Positions 17,001-22,584 of a stretch of 64,000 nucleotides of DNA are shown piece after piece (position 1 is the first letter of the stretch; the number at the start of each line of letters is the position of its first letter). Where the stretch lies: NCBI GenBank assembly GCA_934394545.1, contig CAKRRG010000005.1, positions 1-64,000 of the forward strand, in the 5' to 3' direction. Position numbers and translations under genes: made by a program. Under the pieces are notes generated by a model. That model ran no database searches. It had not been told where the DNA came from and saw only the letters and a list, made by a program, of their open reading frames with translations. Source of the stretch: an uncultured Blautia sp. (GTDB taxonomy: Bacteria > Bacillota > Clostridia > Lachnospirales > Lachnospiraceae).

Positions 17001-17822
17001 TATGTTTGCAAGCATAAAGTAGCAAAACCACGTGTATTCATTCCTGTATTCCCGGGAACCAACTGCGAATACGACAGCACCCGTGCTTTTGAACGAGCCG
17101 GAGCTGAGGTTGACGTTAAAGTATTTAAGAACTTAAGTGCAGAGGATATCCGTGATTCTGTGGAAATCTTTGAGAAATCCATTGATCAGGCACAGATGAT
17201 CATGTTCCCAGGCGGTTTCTCTGCTGGTGATGAGCCGGACGGTTCTGCGAAATTCTTTGCAACTGCCTTCCAGAACGCAAAGATCAAAGAGGCAGTTATG
17301 AAGCTGTTAAATGAGAGAGATGGTCTTGCACTTGGTATCTGTAACGGATTCCAGGCTCTGATCAAGCTGGGCCTTGTTCCATACGGCGAGATCTGCGGAC
17401 AGAAAGAGGATTCTCCTACACTGACCTATAATACCATCGGACGTCATATTTCCAAGATGGTTTACACAAAGGTTGTAAGCAACAAGTCTCCATGGCTGCA
17501 GAAAGCTGCTCTTGGCGGTGTATACTGCAACCCGGCTTCCCACGGTGAGGGACGATTCGTAGCAAACGAGGAATGGCTTGCTAAGCTCCTTGCAAACGGT
17601 CAGGTAGCTACCCAGTATGTAAATCCAAACGGAGAGCTGGATCAGTCTGAAGAATCCAATATCAACGGATCCACCTACAACATTGAGGGTATCACAAGCC
17701 CGGATGGACGTGTTCTCGGTAAGATGGCTCACAGTGAGCGTCGCGACAATGGTGTTGCAATCAACATCTATGGACAGCAGGATATTCAGATCTTTGAGTC
17801 CGGTGTTGAGTACTTCAAATAA
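14025..17822 (+). CDS. purL: phosphoribosylformylglycinamidine synthase, single-chain form
   Basis: 1265 residues; the fused large form joining PurS-like, PurL and glutaminase (PurQ) parts. It makes FGAM in purine synthesis. The middle shows FKNETHNHPTEIEPFGGAATCLGG in pieces (NETHNHPT, EPFGGAATC), then the GGRTGRDGIGGAT and GGKDSMSGTF motifs. The C-terminal glutaminase domain starts near 1003 (VFIPVFPGTNCEYD); Cys1106 (LGICNGFQ) is the nucleophile with His1173 and Glu1175 (SHGEGRF). It stands alone rather than in a pur operon. Ribosome site AAAGGAG. Confidence 0.97.
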   Translation: MSNVRRVYVEKKPSFAVKAKELKHEISSYLGIQTVTNVRELIRYDVENISDDVFEKACHTVFAEPPVDDLYLEKFEAADGAHIFSVEFLPGQFDQRADSAVQCVQFLDENAQPIIRSATTYVIEGDITEEEFEAIKNHCINPVDSRETGLQKPETLVTEFKDPEDVKIFDGFRDMEEAPLKELYSSLNLAMTFKDFLHIQNYFKNEEKRDPSMTEIRVLDTYWSDHCRHTTFSTELTQVKFDEGDYKTPIVDTYNRYLSDREVLYKGRDDKFVCLMDLALMAMKKLKSEGKLQDQEESDEINACSIVVPVDVNGKEEEWLINFKNETHNHPTEIEPFGGAATCLGGAIRDPLSGRTYVYQAMRVTGAADPTVSVKETLKGKLPQKKLVRGAAHGYSSYGNQIGLATGYVKEIYHPNYVAKRMEIGAVMGAAPRRAVIRENSDPGDIIILLGGRTGRDGIGGATGSSKVHTEASIEVCGAEVQKGNAPTERKIQRMFRREEVSYIIKKCNDFGAGGVSVAIGELAPGLQIDLDKVPKKYAGLDGTEIAISESQERMAVVVAPEDVEKFLGFANEENLEAVPVAVVTKEPRLVLSWRGKEVVNISRAFLDTNGAHQETTVEVEIPNKEGNLFEERPDVADVREKWLSTLADLNVCSQKGLVEMFDSSIGAGSVLMPYGGKNQLTETQAMVAKVPVQNGTTNTVTMMSYGFDPYLSSWSPYHGAAYAVTESVARIVAAGGDYKKIRFTFQEYFRRMTEDPKRWSQPFAALLGAYAAQMGFGLPSIGGKDSMSGTFNDIDVPPTLVSFAVDVAKLQDVITPELKKDGNKLVWLRAPKDQYDLPDYAAIMDQYEKLHNDMQAGKVVSAYALDRHGIAAAVSKMAFGNAMGVKIEHNLDPRDFFAPGFGDLVLEVPAEKVGQLSITYTVIGEVTADGKFSYGNAEITLNEAYKAWTGTLEKVFKTVSGETNDGPKVIWAKPEDPQATYENGVYNTKNIYVCKHKVAKPRVFIPVFPGTNCEYDSTRAFERAGAEVDVKVFKNLSAEDIRDSVEIFEKSIDQAQMIMFPGGFSAGDEPDGSAKFFATAFQNAKIKEAVMKLLNERDGLALGICNGFQALIKLGLVPYGEICGQKEDSPTLTYNTIGRHISKMVYTKVVSNKSPWLQKAALGGVYCNPASHGEGRFVANEEWLAKLLANGQVATQYVNPNGELDQSEESNINGSTYNIEGITSPDGRVLGKMAHSERRDNGVAINIYGQQDIQIFESGVEYFK

Positions 17823-17843
17823 ATAAGTAAATAGGATTATGGG

Positions 17844-17887
17844 AGCTGGCATTTGTAAGTGCAGAAATTACAAATGCCAGCTTTTTC
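17844..17887 (+). terminator. purL terminator
   Basis: AGCTGGCATTTGTAA (17844-17858) pairs with TTACAAATGCCAGCT (17868-17882), a 15-bp perfect stem followed by TTTTTCT. Confidence 0.9.
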
Positions 17888-17945
17888 TATATATAGATTT
17901 GCTATTTAGTGTGTTGAAAGTTCGTCGAGGAGGAACGCATCTGGA

Positions 17946-18106
17946 CAATGGGTATTACTCACTCACCGGCGCAACGCTACGATGAACTAATCGCTAACTG
18001 CGACTAAGGAGTTCCGGAGAGCCGTCACTCCTAAGTCTTCGTAAGCGCTGGATTTCATCTGTGCTAAGGGCGCGCCTGAAATGGCTCGCTAGAGTAATAC
18101 CCATTG
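17946..18106 (+). repeat. 161-nt structured element A (plus orientation)
   Basis: Starts CAATG and ends CATTG. The outer stem CAATGGGTATTACTC (17946-17960) pairs perfectly with GAGTAATACCCATTG (18092-18106). A central hairpin pairs GACTAAGGAGT (18002-18012) with ACTCCTAAGTC (18027-18037) with one A-A mismatch. TACGA (17978-17982) can also pair with TCGTA (18039-18043), and ATTTCA (18052-18057) with TGAAAT (18077-18082). The sequence is rich in CpG compared with its surroundings. A second copy lies inverted at 18237-18397. No known RNA or mobile-element family recognised. Confidence 0.7.
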
Positions 18107-18236
18107 CCCAAATGCTGTGTACTGGCTGGGACTAGCTGGTACATAGAAACTTTCACCTGGGTGATGGTTACATGTGTTGGTTTCCCGATACCTTTTGGCA
18201 ACGATAGATTAGAAAAGCCAGTAACCAGCGATTTTG
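18107..18236. other. folded spacer between the two 161-nt elements
   Basis: GTACTGGCT (18119-18127) pairs over nine positions with AGCTGGTAC (18134-18142) around a six-base loop, two of the pairs being G-U. GGTTAC (18166-18171) matches GTAACC (18221-18226), enclosing GTTG...CAAC. TACTGGCT (18120-18127) alternatively matches AGCCAGTA (18216-18223). AACTTTCA (18148-18155) matches TGAAAGTT (17915-17922) outside element A. An open frame of 98 codons runs through here but has no ribosome site and is rejected. Confidence 0.5.
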
Positions 18237-18397
18237 CAATGTATATTCACGTAGCCGCGCATTTCAAGAGCGGTTTTAGTGGAGGCGAGATCCGATGGTT
18301 ACGAAGACTTAGGCGAGAGGGCTCTCCCGAGCGCCTTAGTCGTAGTTACCAGCTAGCTTGCCGGAACGTTGCTCCGCGCGGCGGTGAATATACATTG
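18237..18397 (-). repeat. 161-nt structured element B (inverted relative to A)
   Basis: Read on the minus strand it aligns to element A end to end without gaps; by hand count 108 of 161 positions agree. The outer stem pairs CAATGTATATTCAC with its complement; continuing beyond the element the arms reach GCGATTT (18228) and CGC (18406) with two G-U pairs. The central 36-nt hairpin (18306-18341) matches that of A at 30 of 36 positions, and several differences are compensatory (A-T to C-G, C-G to G-C). In the outer stem G-C pairs of A are T-A or A-T in B. Confidence 0.7.
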
Positions 18398-18542
18398 TGA
18401 AATCGCGTACGGGATAACGACCAACCCACAAAATAGCAACTTAATGAAATATTCTCCCCGCCTTTTCCATCTAATGTATGTAAAAGGAAATACAGCAATA
18501 TATTTCGTGTACTGCAGGACACAAAAAGGAGCGAAAACCCTT
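18398..18542 (+). other. AT-richer region before the sigma factor gene
   Basis: Holds the sigma gene's ribosome site (AAAAAGGAG, 18524-18532). I see no consensus sigma-A promoter. An ECF-type autoregulated promoter is possible but I cannot point to one with confidence. An in-frame extension of the sigma reading frame to 18369 would start inside element B and is not used. Confidence 0.4.
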
Positions 18543-19052
18543 ATGGAAAATTTGGTGAAAAAGGCAAAATCCGGAGATTCCGGTGCATTTGCACAGCTCA
18601 TCCGGATGAATACCCAGAGCATGTATAAAGTGGCCTGGGCCTATCTGAAGAATGACGAAGATGTGGCAGATGCCATACAGGAAACGATTTTAAAGTGTTA
18701 TGAGAAGCTTTCCACTTTAAAAAAGGATTCTTACTTCAAAACCTGGATGATCCGGATTCTGATCAATAACTGCAATGAAATGCTTCGGCACAAAGGCCGC
18801 GTTTTCCCTACGATGGAAATGGAAGAGGGAATCTTCGAGGAGCCTGGCTATGTAGACTGTGAGTGGAAAGAAATCCTGGCATCCCTGGATGAGAAGTACC
18901 AGGTGGTGATGCTTTTGTATTACAGCAAATCCCTTAGTGTAAAGGAAATTGCCGCTCTTCTGGAAATCAGCCAGAATACAGTGCTTACAAGGCTCTCCAG
19001 AGCCAGAAAACAGCTTCGTGCAGAGTATGAAGGAGGATATATTCATGGATGA
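18543..19052 (+). CDS. ECF-family RNA polymerase sigma factor
   Basis: 169 residues from ATG 18543 behind AAGGAG. Region 2 (about 10-75: FAQLIRMNTQSMYKVAWAYL, then DVADAIQETILKCYEKL) and region 4 (about 110-160: YYSKSLSVKEIAALLEISQNTVLTRLSRARKQL) are both complete and region 3 is absent, the ECF layout. It directs polymerase to a small regulon. The next gene, overlapping by eight bases, encodes a single-span membrane protein in the position of an anti-sigma factor. Confidence 0.93.
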   Translation: MENLVKKAKSGDSGAFAQLIRMNTQSMYKVAWAYLKNDEDVADAIQETILKCYEKLSTLKKDSYFKTWMIRILINNCNEMLRHKGRVFPTMEMEEGIFEEPGYVDCEWKEILASLDEKYQVVMLLYYSKSLSVKEIAALLEISQNTVLTRLSRARKQLRAEYEGGYIHG

Positions 19053-20133
19053 TAAATTGTTTGATGTTTTTTCAGAAGAAACAGAAGTGCCGGAATGTGT
19101 GCTCAGGCGTGTAGATGAGACCTTGGAAATGATAGAGAATTCGGCAGAGTCTAATAGAGGGCATCAGAGGAAAAACTGGAAGCGCAGTTTGATCTTGACA
19201 TTTGCGGCAGTGATGGCATTTGGTGCCACTGTTTTTGCAGCAGAGAAGTATATAGGCATTTCCGGTTTTTTTCAGGAAGTTGGAAATAAGATGCCGGAAG
19301 AAGCCAAGGAGCTGATTGAAAAAGATCCGGTGCAGCAGGAAGATGGCGATTCCATTCTCACGTACACCGTGAAGGAAGCCCTATGTGATAAGAACAGTGT
19401 CCAGGTGGTGGTGGAAGTTACAGCGAAAGAAAGAGGTAAATATCTTCTGGCAGGACAAGACGCCATGAATGAGGATCCTGTAAGAAATCTTGGAATTGAA
19501 AGTGACAAGACAATAGGAGAATATGCCGCAGAAAAAGGGCTGATCATAGTAAAGGTTGGAGCCAGCTTTGATTTTGATTCAGATCTTGGCATTGAAACAG
19601 CAGTGGGAAATTATCGAAATCTGGAAGATGATGTAGTAGATTTCTATTCTTCCGCAGTAAAGACAAATGAGAGTAAAAATCTTACCGTTTCCTGCATCGG
19701 AACTGCCACGCTTCCGGATGCTAAGTGCGTTGATGATGTGATGCGTACAAATATTACTTTCCAGCTAGAAGATAAGAGCCAAGGGAAAAGCGTGACCTAT
19801 GTGCCTGTGGATGGTGAAGGGATAACCGCAGATGGAAAAGTAAAGATCCTGTCTGCAGATATAGAAGAAACAGAAGTGGGCGATTACGTCACAATCCATT
19901 GCATCTTCTTAGAAGAGTGCGACAGTATTTCCCTTGACGTAACGGATCTGAATGGAAATCTGTGGCAGCTCTCCGACCTTGGCGGCGGTTCAGAGGTGGC
20001 AGAGGCTGGAAAAGAAGCCACCTTCCAGATAAGCTACCAGAAAACGGACCTTCCTAACGAAATCGGAATACGGGCATATGACTACGAAACGAATACTGCG
20101 TATGAGCCGGTAAAAATGAAGCTTAAGAAATAG
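19045..20133 (+). CDS. membrane anti-sigma-like protein (DUF4179-type)
   Basis: 362 residues from ATG 19045 after AAGGAGGAT, within the end of the sigma gene. A cytoplasmic part of 47 residues (DDKLFDVFSEETEVPECVLRRV) probably binds the sigma factor. One membrane span at about 48-66 follows, then a large extracytoplasmic domain with a YTVKEALCDKNSVQVVVEV segment like DUF4179 proteins. It likely holds the ECF factor inactive until an envelope signal. Coupled translation with the sigma gene supports the pairing; the signal is unknown. Confidence 0.75.
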   Translation: MDDKLFDVFSEETEVPECVLRRVDETLEMIENSAESNRGHQRKNWKRSLILTFAAVMAFGATVFAAEKYIGISGFFQEVGNKMPEEAKELIEKDPVQQEDGDSILTYTVKEALCDKNSVQVVVEVTAKERGKYLLAGQDAMNEDPVRNLGIESDKTIGEYAAEKGLIIVKVGASFDFDSDLGIETAVGNYRNLEDDVVDFYSSAVKTNESKNLTVSCIGTATLPDAKCVDDVMRTNITFQLEDKSQGKSVTYVPVDGEGITADGKVKILSADIEETEVGDYVTIHCIFLEECDSISLDVTDLNGNLWQLSDLGGGSEVAEAGKEATFQISYQKTDLPNEIGIRAYDYETNTAYEPVKMKLKK

Positions 20134-20149
20134 AATAATCGAATTATGT

Positions 20150-20193
20150 ACAGAACCTGTCATTTGGATATATATTGGAATGACAGGTTCTGT
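20150..20193 (+). terminator. hairpin after the sigma/anti-sigma operon
   Basis: ACAGAACCTGTCATT (20150-20164) pairs perfectly with AATGACAGGTTCTGT (20179-20193), 15 bp. The following tract TGTATCTTTAT is only weakly T-rich. Confidence 0.7.
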
Positions 20194-20247
20194 TGTATCT
20201 TTATAAGAATGCTATCGTAGTATATATCAGAGAAAATACTTTGATAA

Positions 20248-20940
20248 CTATTTATGATTAGACCGCAGCAGCCATTTCTGGTCAATCTTTTTCACCTCAT
20301 CATCTGCAAACCGGATATGCAGCCGGACGGAATTGGAAAGCTGTACGACTTCTTCTACAATGCCTTCTCCGAATTTGGGATGAGTTACCACATCGTTTAC
20401 CTGGAATTTTACTTCGCTGTGTTTGGCGCTTTTGTAGGCCTGTTCACGGCGGTAGGTGTCCCGGATGGGAACTGTCTTGTCATGAATAGGGTTTTTCAGA
20501 GCTTTGTCATAATCGTGCTTCAGAAGGCTTTCTCCGATCCGGTAATAAGGCGTAGGTGCGGCGCCCACAAGAGAACAGCAGTATTTCCAGGCACTTCCAT
20601 GCTTCCCGGCCTGCCAGTTGTACTGTGCTGGTATTTTCATATTGTATTGCATATAATGGGCATATTCGTGTTTATAAAGATCCAGGCGATCCTCCTTGGA
20701 AAGAGGCTTTTTTACTGCATAGCCAATAAACAGCAGGGAAAAGTAGAAGCTTTCTTTTTCGTGTGCAGAAGCAGGTGTATAAGAGCCAAGTACAGCCTCA
20801 TCGTAACCAAAACGGATTGGGACAGAAGCACCCCGAAGACCGAACCTGCGGTCAAGAGTCTGGAATAAAGCGCGGATCTGAGCTTCGTGGATAGTAGTTT
20901 CATTATCGAGAAGTTTACGAATGGATGGTTCGATGTTCAT
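20248..20940 (-). CDS. SprT-like metalloprotease with C-terminal Tudor/KOW-like module
   Basis: 230 residues from ATG 20940 behind AAAGGAG; an upstream ATG lacks a site. HEYAH at 91-95 is an HExxH zinc site within a SprT-like context (DLYKHEYAHYMQY, then GKHGSAWKYCCSLVGA). Residues about 185-225 (DVVTHPKFGEGIVEEV, then IRFADDEVKKID) match the small beta module at the C-terminus of UvrD/PcrA helicases that binds RNA polymerase. SprT proteins are linked to protein-DNA repair in other organisms. The combination suggests a protease that acts on nucleic-acid-bound or polymerase-bound targets; that is inference. Confidence 0.75.
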   Translation of the reverse strand: MNIEPSIRKLLDNETTIHEAQIRALFQTLDRRFGLRGASVPIRFGYDEAVLGSYTPASAHEKESFYFSLLFIGYAVKKPLSKEDRLDLYKHEYAHYMQYNMKIPAQYNWQAGKHGSAWKYCCSLVGAAPTPYYRIGESLLKHDYDKALKNPIHDKTVPIRDTYRREQAYKSAKHSEVKFQVNDVVTHPKFGEGIVEEVVQLSNSVRLHIRFADDEVKKIDQKWLLRSNHK

Positions 20941-21006
20941 ACAGTTACTCCTTTGTGTAAGATGATTAGGGCAAAAAAAAGATGCTGCAATCTGCAACAT
21001 CTATAA

Positions 21007-21080
21007 TAGCGAGAGGGGGATTCGAACCCTCGACACCGCGGGTATGAACCGCGTGCTCTAGCCAACTGAGCTATCTCGCC
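21007..21080 (-). tRNA. tRNA-Met (CAT), elongator type, copy 1
   Basis: A 74-nt cloverleaf on the minus strand: acceptor GGCGAGA/TCTCGCT, D-arm GCTC...GAGC, anticodon stem CGCGG/CCGCG with loop TTCATAC (anticodon CAT), T-arm GAGGG/CCCCC with TTCGAAT. The first pair is G-U as written. It resembles elongator tRNA-Met of Bacillus rather than the initiator. CCA is not encoded. Confidence 0.93.
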
Positions 21081-21140
21081 ATATTCAATTTAAAAAGCTT
21101 TTGCTGAAAAGTCTGTGCGTATAAAAGACTATCAGCAAAG

Positions 21141-21214
21141 TAGCGAGAGGGGGATTCGAACCCTCGACACCGCGGGTATGAACCGCGTGCTCTAGCCAAC
21201 TGAGCTATCTCGCC
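21141..21214 (-). tRNA. tRNA-Met (CAT), elongator type, copy 2
   Basis: Identical in sequence to the copy at 21007-21080, separated from it by 60 bases of unrelated AT-rich sequence. A recent duplication or gene conversion is likely. CCA is not encoded. Confidence 0.93.
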
Positions 21215-21232
21215 ATATTCATTTCATAAGTA

Positions 21233-21305
21233 TGGGGCCTACAGGGCTCGAACCTGTGACCCTCTGCTTGTAAGGCAGATGCTCTCCCAGCTGAGCTAAG
21301 ACCCC
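21233..21305 (-). tRNA. tRNA-Val (TAC)
   Basis: 73-nt cloverleaf: acceptor GGGGTCT/AGGCCCC, anticodon stem TCTGC/GCAGA with loop CTTACAA (anticodon TAC), T-loop TTCGAGC. It is first in the transcription order of the three-tRNA cluster. CCA is not encoded. Confidence 0.94.
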
Positions 21306-21350
21306 ATATACAAACTGTGAAGTTTCTTCCCTTCCGCAGCTCGCTTTGCT

Positions 21351-21380
21351 ATTATACTATCAACTGTCGCATATTGTCAA
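21351..21380 (-). promoter_or_regulatory. promoter of the tRNA cluster
   Basis: On the minus strand TTGACA (21375-21380), 18-base spacer, TATAAT (21351-21356), about 45 bases before tRNA-Val. Confidence 0.8.
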
Positions 21381-21494
21381 CAACTTTTTTGATTTTTTTT
21401 GAAAAAATTTTCGGGGTATATTTTGAGAGCAATTCTGAAAAATTTTTGGGTCCTTATTTGCAAAAAGCGGAAAACAATTTGGCAAGTGAGGTTC

Positions 21495-21522
21495 TTTCCA
21501 AAATGAGAATTGGTGTTATACT
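21495..21522 (+). promoter_or_regulatory. probable promoter of rhaD
   Basis: TTTCCA (21495-21500), 16-base spacer, TATACT (21517-21522). The leader of about 100 bases contains CAGCTGAC/GTCAGTTG, an 8-bp stem with one G-U pair, near 21574-21598. Apart from this and the tRNA promoter, the 325 bases between the tRNAs and rhaD show nothing else. Confidence 0.5.
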
Positions 21523-21630
21523 GAGCCTGTAAACAGGAAGAGCAAACACGCCTTGAGACCATAATTGCGATCAGCTGACAATTGTTTTTCGTCAGTTGGC
21601 GATACGAAAAATTGAAGAGGAGAAGATGGT

Positions 21631-22464
21631 ATGAAGATTTTAGATTCCAAATTTATGAAGGGCTTTATCAAAATGGCAGACGATGGTTTCCAGCAGGGCT
21701 GGCATGAGAGAAACGGTGGAAATCTTAGCTATCGTCTGAAAGCAGAAGAAGTAGAAATGATCCGTCCCCGTCTGAATGCACCAGGCGAGTGGCAGCCCAT
21801 CGGCACAGAGGTGCCAGGGCTTGCTGGTGAGTTCTTTCTGGTAACCGGAAGTGGCAAATATTTCCGAAATATTGCAGTTGACCCGGAAGCATGTCTTGCA
21901 ATCATTGAACTGGATGACAAGGGCGTTAATTACAGAATCCGCTGGGGACTGGTAGAAGGCGGCCGCCCAACCAGCGAGCTTCCAACCCACCTTATGAATC
22001 ATGAGGTAAAAAAGAAGCTTACAAACGGCAGACATCGTGTCATCTATCACGCCCATACAACCAACACCATCGCATTAACCTTTGTCCTTCCACTGGATGA
22101 CAAGGTATTTACAAGAGAGCTGTGGGAGTCTGCAACAGAATGCCCGGTTGTTTTCCCGGATGGCGTAGGCGTTGTAGGCTGGATGGTACCAGGCGGAAGA
22201 GAAATCGCAGTAAAAACAGCGGAGCTGATGAAGAAATATGACGTTGTCATCTGGGCACATCATGGAATGTTCTGCTCCGGTGAGGACTTTGACCTGACCT
22301 TTGGTCTTCTCCATACAGTTGAGAAATCAGCAGAAATTCTGGTGAAGGTAATGTCCATGGCACCACGTAAGCTTCAGACCATTACTCCTGACGATTTCCG
22401 CGCAGTAGCCAAAGACTTTCATGTTACTTTACCGGAAGAATTTCTTTATGAAAAAGAGCAGTAA
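21631..22464 (+). CDS. rhaD: L-rhamnulose-1-phosphate aldolase
   Basis: 277 residues, the length of E. coli RhaD. It splits rhamnulose 1-phosphate into DHAP and lactaldehyde. NGGNLSYRL at 28-36, Glu116 (TSELPTH), His140/His142 (YHAHTTNT) and a third zinc ligand in WAHHGMFCSG line up with RhaD Glu117, His141, His143 and His212. Good site GAGGAGAAG. No other rhamnose gene is in the window, so the pathway genes must lie elsewhere. It is the second class II aldolase here. Confidence 0.93.
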   Translation: MKILDSKFMKGFIKMADDGFQQGWHERNGGNLSYRLKAEEVEMIRPRLNAPGEWQPIGTEVPGLAGEFFLVTGSGKYFRNIAVDPEACLAIIELDDKGVNYRIRWGLVEGGRPTSELPTHLMNHEVKKKLTNGRHRVIYHAHTTNTIALTFVLPLDDKVFTRELWESATECPVVFPDGVGVVGWMVPGGREIAVKTAELMKKYDVVIWAHHGMFCSGEDFDLTFGLLHTVEKSAEILVKVMSMAPRKLQTITPDDFRAVAKDFHVTLPEEFLYEKEQ

Positions 22465-22481
22465 ATATCTTTAAATGTGAG

Positions 22482-22520
22482 ATCTGTCTGTGATGAGAAA
22501 TTGCACAGGCAGATTTTTTT
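22482..22520 (+). terminator. rhaD terminator
   Basis: ATCTGTCTGTG (22482-22492) pairs with CACAGGCAGAT (22504-22514) with one G-U pair, followed by seven T. Confidence 0.85.
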
Positions 22521-22522
22521 AC

Positions 22523-22568
22523 TTGACAAAATAGTTGCACTAAACGATAATTAGCACAGACTAATTAT
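22523..22568 (+). promoter_or_regulatory. promoter plus operator of the ABC exporter operon
   Basis: TTGACA (22523-22528), 17-base spacer, GATAAT (22546-22551). A perfect palindrome ATAATTAG-CACAGA-CTAATTAT (22547-22568) covers the -10 box and start site, the place of a repressor operator. Its size fits MarR/TetR-type dimers, but no such regulator gene is adjacent. Confidence 0.7.
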
Positions 22569-22584
22569 TGGTAGGTGAGAAAAA

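Noticed and set aside
17946..18397. Integron attC site, HEARO/omega RNA or insertion-sequence ends as the identity of the 161-nt elements
   Set aside because: No attC core sites, no integrase, no IscB/IsrB or transposase gene nearby, and no target duplication seen.
18104..18400. 98-codon open frame through the structured elements
   Set aside because: No ribosome site, unusual composition, and it runs across both sides of element B and the folded spacer; the pairing structure explains the sequence better.
18369..18542. In-frame N-terminal extension of the ECF sigma factor
   Set aside because: It would start inside element B; ATG 18543 has a proper ribosome site and gives a full ECF protein.
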